Source: Clostridium_AT stratigraminis (GTDB lineage: Bacteria > Bacillota > Clostridia > Clostridiales > Clostridiaceae). Taken from it: 64,000 bases of DNA. Location of the stretch: positions 186,001 to 250,000 of the forward strand of contig NZ_JBJHZZ010000003.1 of the NCBI RefSeq assembly GCF_045310675.1. The letters are read 5' to 3'. The position numbers were made by a program, and so were the translations under genes. This document shows, in pieces, positions 45,182 to 55,845 of the stretch; the first letter of the stretch is position 1; every line of letters starts with the position of its first letter. The notes under the pieces were generated by a model. The model saw only the letters and a program-made list of their open reading frames with translations, ran no database searches and was not told the origin of the DNA.

Positions 45182-45225
45182 CTTCATGGCTCCTAGTACC
45201 TAAACTTTAACTATAAACTTTATGA

Positions 45226-45753
45226 TCATTTATTATTTTTCTTTTTGAAATATACTGCAAATATGATACCCGCTGCAAATGTTATGGTCGCAATGATGCT
45301 TATAGTATTTGTTAAATATAGCGGTAGTTTCATTTGTGTGGGTAAATCAGAAATAGTAATGTCGAATCCTTCTGGAGGCGTTAATATCTTCTTGAAAGAA
45401 AAATGTGCAAATCTTGACATCAAAAAAAACAGTGCAGAATAGCAAGAAAAAATATACCCTGCCAGATATCCCTTTTTCTTAATAAGTTTTGACACAAAAT
45501 TAACTGTCAACTCACTTTTATTGTCTGTTAGAGCTTTCTCAAAAACTTTGTTGTCTATTTCTTTATTAAGAAGATAGTCTGTTGTAACCCCTAAAATTTT
45601 ACTAATTAATAATATTTTATCTGTATCAGGTAATGACTCACCCAATTCCCATTTTGAAACAGCTTGTCTAGATACACTTAGCTGCGCTGCAAACTGTTCT
45701 TGTGACATATTTTTCGTTTTCCTTAAACATTGTAATTTTTCTCCAAAATTCAT
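45226..45753 (-). CDS. XRE-family HTH regulator with C-terminal membrane helices
   Basis: 175 residues from the ATG at 45751-45753 (GGGGG upstream); a longer in-frame extension lacks a site. Residues 1-65 are a Cro/CI HTH: KLQCLRKTKNMSQEQFAAQLSVSRQAVSKWELGESLPDTD (core LSVSRQAVSKWELG). A linker is followed by two hydrophobic helices near 105-125 and 145-168 and a Lys-rich tail. Such membrane-tethered XRE proteins are common in clostridia; target unknown. Confidence 0.85.
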   Translation of the reverse strand: MNFGEKLQCLRKTKNMSQEQFAAQLSVSRQAVSKWELGESLPDTDKILLISKILGVTTDYLLNKEIDNKVFEKALTDNKSELTVNFVSKLIKKKGYLAGYIFSCYSALFFLMSRFAHFSFKKILTPPEGFDITISDLPTQMKLPLYLTNTISIIATITFAAGIIFAVYFKKKNNK

Positions 45754-46002
45754 TCCAATTACCCCCTTCTTTATTAAAATATATTTCAATATATAGCTGC
45801 GGTCTACCAAGCAAGCCTTGAATTTCCGCAACTAACAGTTGCAAGTCCAATTTTAAGCTGCTTTTCTTAAAAATATATTAGCTTTTAGCATCTATTAAAT
45901 AGTCAGTAATGTTACCCAATACACTTACTTCTGGATTTAGTTTATCATAGAATTTATTGATTTTGAATGCGGTGAATTCTTGACGCTTATATACATACTA
46001 AA

Positions 46003-46037
46003 AAAGAACTCCAACTCATCAAAAGTTGAAGTTCTTT
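46003..46037 (-). terminator. Terminator of the giant subtilase gene
   Basis: AAAGAACT-CAACT arm pairs with AGTTG-AGTTCTTT, followed on the minus strand by TTTTTTAG; 15 bases after the stop. Confidence 0.78.
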
Positions 46038-46051
46038 CTTTTAAAACAACC

Positions 46052-49000
46052 TTAGTGTATGCATTGAACTAATGAATTTACAGAGTTGTCTGAAATCCCT
46101 CCGCCAGTTCTTATTATAGTATTTCCATACCTTTTACCAAGTACTGTTTTTTGACTTAAAGCTAAATCATTACCTGACAATACTACTGGAGATCCATTAA
46201 TCGCTGCCACAGGCCCTGCTGCCAATGCATCTACTAGCTCATATCCCTTTGCTATATAAGTCTTATCTATACCACTTCCATAAAACTTATCTATAACTAA
46301 TGCATTTGTTTCAAATCTATCTTGCCCCCCCAATCTGTTATTTCTTATATCTCCCGAAGTAATTTCATCAAGCTTATTAAGTACATTATTAGATACTACC
46401 CCTGAACCACCTATAATATAGGCATTCTCTATATTCTTTGATTTTAACCAGTTATAAGTAGTTGTTGGGATATTGTCTTTTTCCACTAATATTATAGGCA
46501 TATTATCCCTGCCTGCAACAGATGAAATAGATAAAGCATCTGCTTCACCATATCCATTACTTACAACAATTTTACTTACATTATAACAGTTTTTATCTAT
46601 ATATTTTGCAACTTCTAAGGATGTACCATATCTATCGCTTCCACTAATTCTTGTAACAGTTAATCCTAAAGCTTGTATCTCATTCTTCACATCATCACTA
46701 ACTACACCGGTTCCCCCTACTATTATAGCATTCTTAGCTTTTAATCTCTTTATCTCATTTACAGTTGAACCCGGAAGAGATTTTGTTTCAGTAAGCAGCA
46801 ATGGTGCATTTATGTATTTAGCCAAAGGTGTAGCTCCCAAACCATCTGCCATAGCTTTTCCATTTACTATTATTATATTATCAGAATTACTAAATTGACT
46901 TTGGCTTAACTTGACAGCTGTATCATATCTGCTGCTTCCTATTAGTGAGTTGACTTGTATATCTCTATTTGCAACGTTAACTATACAGTTAGCAGTGTAT
47001 CCGCCTTCAATAGTTTTAGCCGTTATTGTTGCTGTGCCTTTTCCTATGGCTGATACTTTTCCAGCATTATCAACTATAGCTACAGAAGTATTGCTGCTTG
47101 ACCAAGTTACACTTTTATTAAGCGCCTCTGTAGGTTTTACTGTTACTGCAAGATTTGTTGATTCTCCCCTTTTTAAGTTTGCGCTAGTTGTGTCTAAGCT
47201 TACTCCTGTTACCTGGTCAGCCTTTCCTATATTTGTTATAGTAACAGTTTTGGTTGTTACATTCCCTGCAGCGTCCGTTGCAACAAAGGAAAAGCTTCCA
47301 TTTTCGGTAAATGTGTGGCTGGCTGCATTGATTGTGCCTTCATTTGTGGAAGCAGTTACTGTAACACTTGAAGAAGTTGGTGCTGTGTTATACGGGTTTA
47401 TTGTTATAATAGGTGGAGTTTTATCAATATTTGTTATTGTTACGGTAACGGTGGTCTTTTTACCCAAGTTATCTGTTGCTACAAAGTCAAAGCTTCCATT
47501 TTGTATAAAGGTATGACTTTGTGCATTGAGAGTACCTTTGTCAGCACTGGCTGTAACTGTAATATTCTGATTTGTCGGAGTTTTAATATAGTCTCCTATT
47601 GATATAACCGGTGCTGGATCTTGTGAAAGATCCTTTTGGGGTGAATATATAATTGTGCTGCCGTACTCACTGACAAAATTGTTTAAAATATTCATAGTTG
47701 GAGAATTAGCAGATATATCAAGGTAATTATTCGAAACATCCAAATTCATTAGCATCAGATTTTTAATTGGGCTTATATCTGTTATTTCATTATTTGATAT
47801 ATCAAGACCTAAAAGATTTGTAAGGTTTTTTAATTCATCAATGTTAGAAATATTATTCTTCGAAACATCCAAATCTAATAAATTGCTTAGTTTTTCAATA
47901 CCTGCGAGATTCTGCAAGCCGCAATCTGATAAATTTAAAATTAATAAATTTGTTAAATTATTAATTTTACTTAAATTTGTTATTTTATTACCTGAGATAT
48001 CTAAAAACATAATATTGGATAATCCTTCTAATGACGAAATATCAGTTATTTTATTATGTGCAAGATTAAGCTCTCCAAAATTTAAGCCTAAAGCTTTGAG
48101 GTTAGACAAGTCACTGATACTTACAATCTGATTATCCGAAAGGTTAAGGTCACACAGATTTGTTAAATTGCCTAGTGGCGTAATGTCTGTGATATTATTT
48201 TTTGAAAGATTCATTGATTTTAGATTCACAAAACCTGACAAAGCACTAACGCTGCTGATATTATTTCCTGACAAGGAAAGCCAACCATCATTTAAGCCAA
48301 TATTTATAAGCCCTCTAAGGGGTGAAATATCTGTTATTTGGTTATTAGAAAGATCAAGTGTCGTTAGGTTTGTATAATGTGATAGTCTGTTTATGTTACT
48401 AATCTTATTATCATTTAGATATAATGTTGACAAGTTTTGAAGGTCAGGCAGTAAGGAAATATCCGTAATATTATTTTGACCTAAAGATAAATCCGTCAGA
48501 TTTGTAAGATTAGCAAATACACTTAAATTATTTATATTATTTTCGTCAAGATATAAAGCCCTGAGATTTTTAAGTCCAGATAATTGGCTGACATCAGTTA
48601 ACTTGTTTTTCCAGAGGTTAAGAGATTGTAATGTGGTTAATTTTGATAATGGTGAAGCATCAGCTATATTGTTATCGGATAAATCAAAATCTACCAGATT
48701 AACTGCATATTCCATTCCGGTAACATCTGTTATATTACTGCTTGAAAGGGATAAGCTCTGTGTAAGTACTCTCATTTCACCTCGGGTAATTATATTATCC
48801 TGGTTGGTATCAACTCCGGCATTAATTAAAGCCGATTTAAGATTATCATCCTTAAAGGTTACCGTGGTATCATCGTCAGGCAAAGGAGAATAAATGGTAA
48901 AAGTCACTTTTGTGGTATTACCATCATCATCTGTTACTATTAAATCATGTTCTCCTACTTCTGAAACAGTATCACCGTTGTTGAAGCTAACTCCATCCAG

Positions 49001-52000
49001 CAAAGCAGTTCCTTTATCAAAGGTAATTGTCACAGAACCAAGATATCCGCATCCGTCACTTACACCGGTTACTACTGGCGGTGTAGTGTCTCCGACTTCT
49101 CTTAAAATTTGTTGATTTACTTTATCATACGAAAATAAATCATTGTTTTTAGATAACTCAACTAAATCATAAGAATTTGGAAAAGTACCCACTAATGAAA
49201 AATCTGACTCGTCGTAAGCACTGTTATTTGTAAAAATAAAGCCATTTTTTGCGAAAATAGTAATGCTTCCCATTGAATTAACAACGCTTGGACTATTCGG
49301 ATTATATACATTGCCGCTATAAAAAACATAATTTCCATCATAAATGATGTTGTTACTAACATATGACGTAGATGGTATTGAGCCGATAACCCTGTCATTT
49401 ATTAAATCATAATAGTAAAGTTTATTGCCACCGCCTCCTGATTCACCTATATATAAAATATGATTGTCAGTGTTTAACGCCAAGCCGGGATAGTATACCA
49501 AACTAATATTTAATTTTTTTTCATTTTTTGTATTTATGTTATAACTGTAAATATCGCACCATTGATCTCTTTCAGCGTAGTATAAATAATTACCGTCCTT
49601 TACGATTTTGTTTGGGTCTGAGCTTGTATAAAAAGTGTTTAAGATGTTTCCGCTTATTTTGTCTATTTCCAAAATCTGATCAGCATCATCTAATGCAACA
49701 TAAAGCTTATCATTATCACAGATTATATCCGTTGGCCCGCTTTTTAAAGGAATAGTCTTATCGATATTAAGAGTCGTATCATTTATAAAAAATATAGCTT
49801 TGTCCTTTTTGGAAATGGCATACAAAATCTTTGATTGATCATCATTAACCCATTTATTCAAATCAGATGTCATACTTAAGGATTTTTCATATGGACTTCT
49901 TTGAGTACTCGTCACTGTAGAAGGTATTTGAGGCGATTTTGTGCCCTTAACCTGATCAACTATCTTAGTTTCATTTACGGTTCCATCTTCACTTGTATAT
50001 TTAACTATGCTGTTACTATTATAACTAAAAGTGAATAAGTCACCGGCATTTGACATTTCCACTAGATCTACACTATTTTTTAAATTCCCAAGCTTTACAT
50101 GAGTTTCTTCATCATAAATGCTTGAGCTTGTAAAGACCATGCCATATTTGGCAAGAATTATAGTTTGCTCTCCATTATAGTCACCTTCTATATGAAGTGG
50201 ATTTGCAGGATCAAAAGCTCTTCCAGCATAGAATACATACTTGCCATCACAAAGGGTAACTCTCTGAGGATAAGGGTATCCATAGTCATTGTTATATGTG
50301 GTGTGTCCTATAATACTATTATTTATTGTATTATAATAAGTCAAATCAGAGCCGGATAAATTGGCCTCACCAATATATAAAATGTGTGTAACGGGATCTA
50401 TTGCAATGTCAGGCTCGCATAAAGAAGATAATAAACATATTTCATTATTTGTAGTAAGATCATATTGATTTATTGAACACCATTGATCATTTTCAGCATA
50501 ATAAATTTTATCTCCATCTACAGCGATACTATAAGGATCATACTTTGTATAAATTTTAGATATCACTGTTTTTGTAGAAGGATCAATAATTAATATTTGA
50601 TTGGCATCATCCAAAGAGATATATAATTTGTTATTAGCTAATTTGATATCTGTTGGCCCGCTGGCAAAAAACAGAGTTTTATCGACATTTAAAGTTTTAT
50701 CATTTATAAAATACAAAGCCTTATCATTTTTAGAAATTGCACACAGGGTATTTGTATCATTATCCTTTACCCAATTTGTGATGGCAGAGCCGATATTAAG
50801 TGTGGTTATATTTGAGTCAGTTTTAATACCTGATGAACTGACAGGGATAGAAGGAGCATATGTACCACCAACCTGTTGAATGATAGTTGATTGGTTGAGG
50901 CTACCCTCATTATTACCATATTTGGTTAAGCTTATATTGGAAGCATTGTATACAAACAGGCTTCCACTGTCTGATGCTTCAATTAAATCTGCCTGATTTT
51001 GAAAGCTGCCAAGCTTCTTATGGGTTTGCTCATCGTATATACCAGCGTTAGTGAAAACCAAACCATTTTTTGCAAATACAATGGTTTGCCCTCCATTATA
51101 GTCACCTTCTATATGTTTTGGATTTGTAAGGTCAAAGGCTCTACCTGCATAAAATATATAATTGCCATCGCATAGAGTAACTCTTTGGGGATAAGGATAT
51201 CCATAATCATTGTCATATGTGGTATGGCCGATTATACTATTATTTATTGTATTATAATAGTATAATTTAGAACCTGATAAACCGGATTCACCTATATATA
51301 GGATGTGATCTTTTGGATTTATGGCTAAATCAGGACAGTACAAACTTCCTAAAGTTAATCTAGTGTCTGTATTTGAAGAAAGATTGTAGTTATGTACCTC
51401 ACACCATTGATCTCCTTGAACATAATAAATGTTGTTCCCATCTTTCACTAACCTATAAGGATCAACTACTGTTGTAATTGTGTTTATTATAGCTTTGGTT
51501 GCTATATCAACCACAATTATTTCTTTGAGATCATCTAAGGTAATGTAAAGTTTTCCGCTATCGGCAATTATATCTGTAGGTTGAGCTGATAATGTCAATG
51601 TTTTGTCAACATTTAAGGTCACGCTATTAATAAAAAGCAAAGACTTGCTGTTTGTAATTGCACATAGATAACTACTTGCGTTATCAAATACCCATTGAGT
51701 AATTGGTGTGCTTAAATTTATCTTGGTTGTAGATGCTGAATTATTTTCGATAGTAAAATCCAAAGTTGATGAATTTCCTGCAGCATCTGTTACTACTAAA
51801 TGATAACTGCCATTTGCGTTCAACACATAGCCACTGATAATTTGGTTGCCATTTAAAAGGGCTTTTCCTTCATTGAATTGAATTGTTACATTTCCAGTAT
51901 AGGATTTGCCGTTCTCCACTCCAGTTACTGTTGGTGCAGTTTTGTCTACTGTAAAATTATAAGTTGAAGTTGAACCGAAGGGACTGGTTAAAACGACAGT

Positions 52001-53650
52001 ATATTTACCTTCAGCACTAACAACATATCCACTGTTAATTTGGTTTCCATTTAAAGTAGCAGTACCATAATTAAATACAATTGCTTTATCTGTATTATAG
52101 GAAGAACCGTCCGTTATCCCATTTAATACAAGAGGTGTTGTATCAATACTAAAATTAACGGTAGTACTGTTATTGCTGCTATCTGTTACGATTAAAGTGT
52201 AGGAACCGCTTGTACTTACTGTTGTACCACTGCTAAAGGGAACTCCATTTAATGTTGCCGTTCCTTTGTTAAATTTAATGGTTTGGGCGGTGTTGTATAC
52301 ACCCTTATTTTGTACACCTAAGACTATAGGGTTTAGCGAAGCTTGTACAACTTTTTGTGCGTTAATAAGACCCCAGCCGTAATAAGTATCTAAGGAAGCA
52401 GCGCCTAAGTCTGTACAAGTATCTTTAATAAGTTTTTCAAAATAATCTTCAGTTATGCTTTTATCAACGGATTTAGCCAAAGCAGCTACTGAAGCAACAT
52501 AAGGCGAAGAAAAAGATGTTCCGTTTACCGGTGCATATGTATTTGTTCCGTTTGCCACAGCCACCAGAACATTTTCTCCGGGGGCGCAAACATCTACCAT
52601 GTTATTATGCTGTGAAAAGTAAGAGGCCTTATTAGCGCTGTTTACGGCACCTACACTTATGACATGATTATCTGAAGCAGGATAAGAAAGACCTCCACAA
52701 TTGGGATCGCCTGGAGCTCCTTGGTTACCTGCAGCAGCAACAACTATACACCCTTTACTATAAGCATAATCAATGGCATATTGCTCAGCGGGATCTATTT
52801 CATAGCTTCCAAGGCTTAAATTAATTACATCGCATCCATTATCAGCTGCCATCATAATTGCAGATATTACCTCATCCGAATATATATTTCCACTAGGGTC
52901 TGCAACCTTATAGGGCATAATAGAAACATTCCAGCAAGCGCCTGCTATACCTTTTGAGTTGTTGACAGATGCAGCGATTACACTGGAAACCATAGTGCCG
53001 TGGCCTACAGCATCGGAGGTTACATTTGCCATATTATTATAGAAGTCGTAGCCATTTAGGAAGTTAGGACCCTGCAAGTCTTCATGACTTCGATACAAGC
53101 CACTGTCAATTACTCCAACTTTAATAGTGCTGGAACCTTTTGTTATATCCCAAGCTTCCGGAATATTAATGTCAGGTAATGCCCATTGATTCGAGAATTT
53201 TTCATCATTAGGTGTAACGGAATCCACTTTTCTGAGAACAGGCTTTTCTAAATTCTGAATTATGGAAGAATATGTGTTTTTAAATAATTTTAAATCGGAG
53301 ATTTCTACCTTAAAAATTCTTTGGGAGCTGTCAGATAGCAGTTTATATTTGAAATTTGATACGCAATCATATACTTTATCCAAGCTAACATTACTTAGAA
53401 ACCTTATTATGTAGCATTGGTTTTGGTTGCTAAAAATTTCATCGTCGGATTGCGCCTGAATGGCTTGTTGCTCCATAGTAGTTTTGTCTGTGTTATTTGC
53501 TGACTTGTTTGAAAGTTCAATGGCTTGAGTTCTTAGGTTGTCCATATTTTCAAAAGGATTTATACCTGCCTGTGCCGAGGCCGGCAGTGGCGGAATTAAG
53601 GTAAAGAGCATAGCAAGAATAATAAAAATCGGTAACAGACGTTTTTTCAT
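46052..53650 (-). CDS. Giant cell-surface subtilisin-family protease with Ig-like, triplicated propeller-like, LRR, BIG2 and CWB2 repeats
   Basis: 2532 residues. Signal peptide 1-27 (cleavage after ASA-QA). Propeptide to about 150, then an S8 catalytic domain: Asp182 (GVIDSGL), His217 (GHGTMVSS), Asn309 (AAAGNQG) and Ser379 (NGTSFSSP). Residues about 440-635: three Ig-like repeats with TATLNG/ALLNGNQI motifs. About 640-1520: three roughly 300-residue WD/YVTN-like propeller repeats, each with a TDI-LYI-LDD pattern, a GDYNGG-type segment in two of them, and ILYIGE. Another Ig-like unit, an EF-hand-like DTNQDNIITRGEM near 1617, then about 17 leucine-rich repeats to about 1990. Then two Ig-like units, a BIG2 domain (about 2145-2225) and three CWB2 repeats (about 2230-2532) for wall anchoring. 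Own terminator; monocistronic. Confidence 0.93.
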   Translation of the reverse strand: MKKRLLPIFIILAMLFTLIPPLPASAQAGINPFENMDNLRTQAIELSNKSANNTDKTTMEQQAIQAQSDDEIFSNQNQCYIIRFLSNVSLDKVYDCVSNFKYKLLSDSSQRIFKVEISDLKLFKNTYSSIIQNLEKPVLRKVDSVTPNDEKFSNQWALPDINIPEAWDITKGSSTIKVGVIDSGLYRSHEDLQGPNFLNGYDFYNNMANVTSDAVGHGTMVSSVIAASVNNSKGIAGACWNVSIMPYKVADPSGNIYSDEVISAIMMAADNGCDVINLSLGSYEIDPAEQYAIDYAYSKGCIVVAAAGNQGAPGDPNCGGLSYPASDNHVISVGAVNSANKASYFSQHNNMVDVCAPGENVLVAVANGTNTYAPVNGTSFSSPYVASVAALAKSVDKSITEDYFEKLIKDTCTDLGAASLDTYYGWGLINAQKVVQASLNPIVLGVQNKGVYNTAQTIKFNKGTATLNGVPFSSGTTVSTSGSYTLIVTDSSNNSTTVNFSIDTTPLVLNGITDGSSYNTDKAIVFNYGTATLNGNQINSGYVVSAEGKYTVVLTSPFGSTSTYNFTVDKTAPTVTGVENGKSYTGNVTIQFNEGKALLNGNQIISGYVLNANGSYHLVVTDAAGNSSTLDFTIENNSASTTKINLSTPITQWVFDNASSYLCAITNSKSLLFINSVTLNVDKTLTLSAQPTDIIADSGKLYITLDDLKEIIVVDIATKAIINTITTVVDPYRLVKDGNNIYYVQGDQWCEVHNYNLSSNTDTRLTLGSLYCPDLAINPKDHILYIGESGLSGSKLYYYNTINNSIIGHTTYDNDYGYPYPQRVTLCDGNYIFYAGRAFDLTNPKHIEGDYNGGQTIVFAKNGLVFTNAGIYDEQTHKKLGSFQNQADLIEASDSGSLFVYNASNISLTKYGNNEGSLNQSTIIQQVGGTYAPSIPVSSSGIKTDSNITTLNIGSAITNWVKDNDTNTLCAISKNDKALYFINDKTLNVDKTLFFASGPTDIKLANNKLYISLDDANQILIIDPSTKTVISKIYTKYDPYSIAVDGDKIYYAENDQWCSINQYDLTTNNEICLLSSLCEPDIAIDPVTHILYIGEANLSGSDLTYYNTINNSIIGHTTYNNDYGYPYPQRVTLCDGKYVFYAGRAFDPANPLHIEGDYNGEQTIILAKYGMVFTSSSIYDEETHVKLGNLKNSVDLVEMSNAGDLFTFSYNSNSIVKYTSEDGTVNETKIVDQVKGTKSPQIPSTVTSTQRSPYEKSLSMTSDLNKWVNDDQSKILYAISKKDKAIFFINDTTLNIDKTIPLKSGPTDIICDNDKLYVALDDADQILEIDKISGNILNTFYTSSDPNKIVKDGNYLYYAERDQWCDIYSYNINTKNEKKLNISLVYYPGLALNTDNHILYIGESGGGGNKLYYYDLINDRVIGSIPSTSYVSNNIIYDGNYVFYSGNVYNPNSPSVVNSMGSITIFAKNGFIFTNNSAYDESDFSLVGTFPNSYDLVELSKNNDLFSYDKVNQQILREVGDTTPPVVTGVSDGCGYLGSVTITFDKGTALLDGVSFNNGDTVSEVGEHDLIVTDDDGNTTKVTFTIYSPLPDDDTTVTFKDDNLKSALINAGVDTNQDNIITRGEMRVLTQSLSLSSSNITDVTGMEYAVNLVDFDLSDNNIADASPLSKLTTLQSLNLWKNKLTDVSQLSGLKNLRALYLDENNINNLSVFANLTNLTDLSLGQNNITDISLLPDLQNLSTLYLNDNKISNINRLSHYTNLTTLDLSNNQITDISPLRGLINIGLNDGWLSLSGNNISSVSALSGFVNLKSMNLSKNNITDITPLGNLTNLCDLNLSDNQIVSISDLSNLKALGLNFGELNLAHNKITDISSLEGLSNIMFLDISGNKITNLSKINNLTNLLILNLSDCGLQNLAGIEKLSNLLDLDVSKNNISNIDELKNLTNLLGLDISNNEITDISPIKNLMLMNLDVSNNYLDISANSPTMNILNNFVSEYGSTIIYSPQKDLSQDPAPVISIGDYIKTPTNQNITVTASADKGTLNAQSHTFIQNGSFDFVATDNLGKKTTVTVTITNIDKTPPIITINPYNTAPTSSSVTVTASTNEGTINAASHTFTENGSFSFVATDAAGNVTTKTVTITNIGKADQVTGVSLDTTSANLKRGESTNLAVTVKPTEALNKSVTWSSSNTSVAIVDNAGKVSAIGKGTATITAKTIEGGYTANCIVNVANRDIQVNSLIGSSRYDTAVKLSQSQFSNSDNIIIVNGKAMADGLGATPLAKYINAPLLLTETKSLPGSTVNEIKRLKAKNAIIVGGTGVVSDDVKNEIQALGLTVTRISGSDRYGTSLEVAKYIDKNCYNVSKIVVSNGYGEADALSISSVAGRDNMPIILVEKDNIPTTTYNWLKSKNIENAYIIGGSGVVSNNVLNKLDEITSGDIRNNRLGGQDRFETNALVIDKFYGSGIDKTYIAKGYELVDALAAGPVAAINGSPVVLSGNDLALSQKTVLGKRYGNTIIRTGGGISDNSVNSLVQCIH

Positions 53651-53890
53651 TTAATGATATCCCCCTAAATTTTCGCGAATATATTGGTAATTATATCATT
53701 TTTTACATTTTTAATCAATATTTTCTGTATTTTAGTTGTATTATGAAGTGTATATCAGAAATTAAAATATTTTCAACGCACCCCAGGGTAGATGCTTATT
53801 ATCAGTAAAACACATAGGGAAATTATATCTATTATATTCAATACCAACTTTTTAAATTTTTCGTACGTTTTTTAATAAGAACAAAAAAAT

Positions 53891-53924
53891 GACTGTCACA
53901 CATAAAAATAGTTATGTAACAGTC
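53891..53924 (-). terminator. Terminator of the mop pseudogene
   Basis: GACTGT...ACAGTC stem with additional inner pairs, followed on the minus strand by ATTTTTTTG. A working terminator still follows the broken gene. Confidence 0.75.
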
Positions 53925-53932
53925 TTGAATTA

Positions 53933-54151
53933 TTATTGTTTTACAAATACGACATTAATGGCTTTTATAAGAGCCTCAACTTTATCTCCCTGCTTAAAAC
54001 CTGCATCTTCTAAACTCTCTCTCGTCATCACGGACGTTACAACCGGGGAATTATTTCACCCATCAACAGTCATCTTGATTTGAGCCATAACATCATCTGC
54101 CTTAATTTCCTCGACTCTTCCCACCAATTTATTTCTTACTCCAGCCTGCAT
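53933..54151 (-). pseudogene. mop: Mop (molybdopterin/molybdate-binding TOBE-like) gene with in-frame TGA
   Basis: Reads as 72 codons from the ATG at 54149-54151, eight bases after AGGAGG. MQAGVRNKLVGRVEEIKADD and VMAQIKMTVDG, then TGA (54056-54058) at codon 32, then NNSPVVTSVMTRESLEDAG and FKQGDKVEALIKAINVVFVK. Both halves match the roughly 70-residue Mop family (molybdate storage/transport, first described in C. pasteurianum). Relatives have Gly at the TGA position, so a single GGA-to-TGA change would explain it. Ribosome binding site and terminator are intact, so the mutation looks recent. Selenocysteine is implausible: the family has no Cys there. Confidence 0.83.
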
Positions 54152-54339
54152 TTGCTATACCTCCTATAATATTATTCCTATTATAGTTTTAGTATTGCCT
54201 CCATATGGAAATTCATACATCATAATAGAGTCTGTAATATTATTAACAAAAATTAATTTATATCAGCGAAGTATGGCAACAAGATAATAGTTCATTAGGT
54301 CTTCTGTGGTTCAAAACCTTCAAAGCCTTTGAACTCAAC

Positions 54340-55695
54340 CTATTTGCGTACTATCTTTACAACTGTCTCAACGTGTGGGGTATGTGGAAACAAATCCATC
54401 AATACCACCTTCTCCACCTTATACCCTTCCTCAGTCAGCACCTTTAAATCATTAACTAAACTCTTAGGGTTACAAGAAACATATATGATTTCTGGAGCAT
54501 TAAAATCAATAACATATTTTAGGGCTGTTGGGTGAACCCCAGGTCTTGGGGGATCTAAGATAATTATATCTGGCTTTTCCTTTATAGTTTGGATGACCTT
54601 TGCCACGTCACCCGCTATGAAGCTGCAGTTGTTTAATCCATTTAATTTGGCGTTTTCATTTGCCGCTGTTACAGCTTCTTCTATTAATTCAATGCCAATT
54701 ACCTTTTTTGCCTTTTGGGCTACAATTTGCCCTATAGTTCCAGTTCCGCAGTACAGGTCAAATACCGTTTTAGTGTCTGCCTCGCCCATAAAGTTTTTCA
54801 CTAAGCTATATATCTTTTCTGCACCCTTGGAATTTGTTTGAAAGAAAGACATTGGACTTACTTTAAACTTTAATCCTAGAATTTCTTCTATTATATAGTC
54901 TCTACCATAAAGAACTTCTACTCTATCAAAAGCTACCATATCTGAAAGAGAGTCATTTATAAAGTGTATTACGCCTGTAAGCTTTCCTTCGTAATTTATG
55001 CCTTTAAGCTTTTCAGTAAATTCAATAAGATTAAAGTCTAGCTGTGAGGTTGTTACTAAGTTAATTAATATCTCACCAGTATTTTTGGCCTTCCTAATTA
55101 CCAAATTTCTTAAATAACCTTCATGCTTAATGACCTTGTAATAAGATAGCTTTTTTTCTCTGAAATAGTTTAAAACTGTAGATAATATTTTTCTAAAATC
55201 AGCATCTACAATTTGGCAGTTTTCTACTGTTACTATTCCAAAGCTTCTTCCCTTTAAATGCATCCCTAAAGTAAGTTCTCCACCCTTTTCATAATCTCCA
55301 AAGGTGAACTCCATTTTATTTCTGTAATTAAATTCTTCAGGACTTTTTTCTATTCCAAGAAATTCAAAGTCTTTTACTTCACCAGCATATAAAAGCTCCT
55401 GTACCTGATTACTTTTAAACTCTAATTGTTTTTCATAAGGCACTTCCTGATGTGTACATCCGCCGCAGTCATTGTAATGAGGGCAGTTTACTGGCATTTT
55501 ATAATCAACGTCTCCTAGAATTTCTACTATCTTTGCTTCAGCATAGGCTGATTTTATTTTGCTGATTCTTCCTTTAATTTTTTGTCCAGGAAGTGCGCTT
55601 TTTACATAGATCTTTTTATTATCTAGATTAGCAACACCCATTCCTGGAAACTCTGTACTTTCTATATTAAGCTCATATTCCTTGCCTTTTTTCAT
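54340..55695 (-). CDS. 23S rRNA (uracil-5-)-methyltransferase, RlmD/RlmCD type
   Basis: 451 residues from the ATG at 55693-55695, five bases after GGAGG. TRAM domain (residues 1-60), [4Fe-4S] cysteines Cys71, Cys77, Cys80 (CPHYNDCGGC) and Cys160 (VENCQ), SAM-binding FDLYCGTGTIGQ, then DPPRPGVH and the nucleophile Cys408 in YVSCNPKSL. Methylates U747/U1939-type positions in 23S rRNA using SAM; exact site cannot be read from sequence. Monocistronic, divergent from the LTA synthase-like gene. Confidence 0.92.
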   Translation of the reverse strand: MKKGKEYELNIESTEFPGMGVANLDNKKIYVKSALPGQKIKGRISKIKSAYAEAKIVEILGDVDYKMPVNCPHYNDCGGCTHQEVPYEKQLEFKSNQVQELLYAGEVKDFEFLGIEKSPEEFNYRNKMEFTFGDYEKGGELTLGMHLKGRSFGIVTVENCQIVDADFRKILSTVLNYFREKKLSYYKVIKHEGYLRNLVIRKAKNTGEILINLVTTSQLDFNLIEFTEKLKGINYEGKLTGVIHFINDSLSDMVAFDRVEVLYGRDYIIEEILGLKFKVSPMSFFQTNSKGAEKIYSLVKNFMGEADTKTVFDLYCGTGTIGQIVAQKAKKVIGIELIEEAVTAANENAKLNGLNNCSFIAGDVAKVIQTIKEKPDIIILDPPRPGVHPTALKYVIDFNAPEIIYVSCNPKSLVNDLKVLTEEGYKVEKVVLMDLFPHTPHVETVVKIVRK

Positions 55696-55845
55696 TTTTA
55701 CCTCCAAAGTAATTTCAAATGTCATTATAAATCTCATAACATTAATATTATGCATTACCAATTTTATAATGTAAATAAAATCTTTAATTTTTAAGAAATT
55801 GAACATAAAAAATATGCTTTTGATTTATTACATATAAATAATAAA

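Noticed and set aside
46911..47516. 201-codon plus-strand frame
   Set aside because: Antisense to the repeat-rich end of the subtilase gene; composition is a mirror of the Ig-like repeats.
53933..54151. In-frame TGA in mop read as selenocysteine
   Set aside because: Mop proteins have no redox Cys at this position, and I see no bacterial SECIS-like hairpin right after the TGA. A Gly-to-stop point mutation is simpler.
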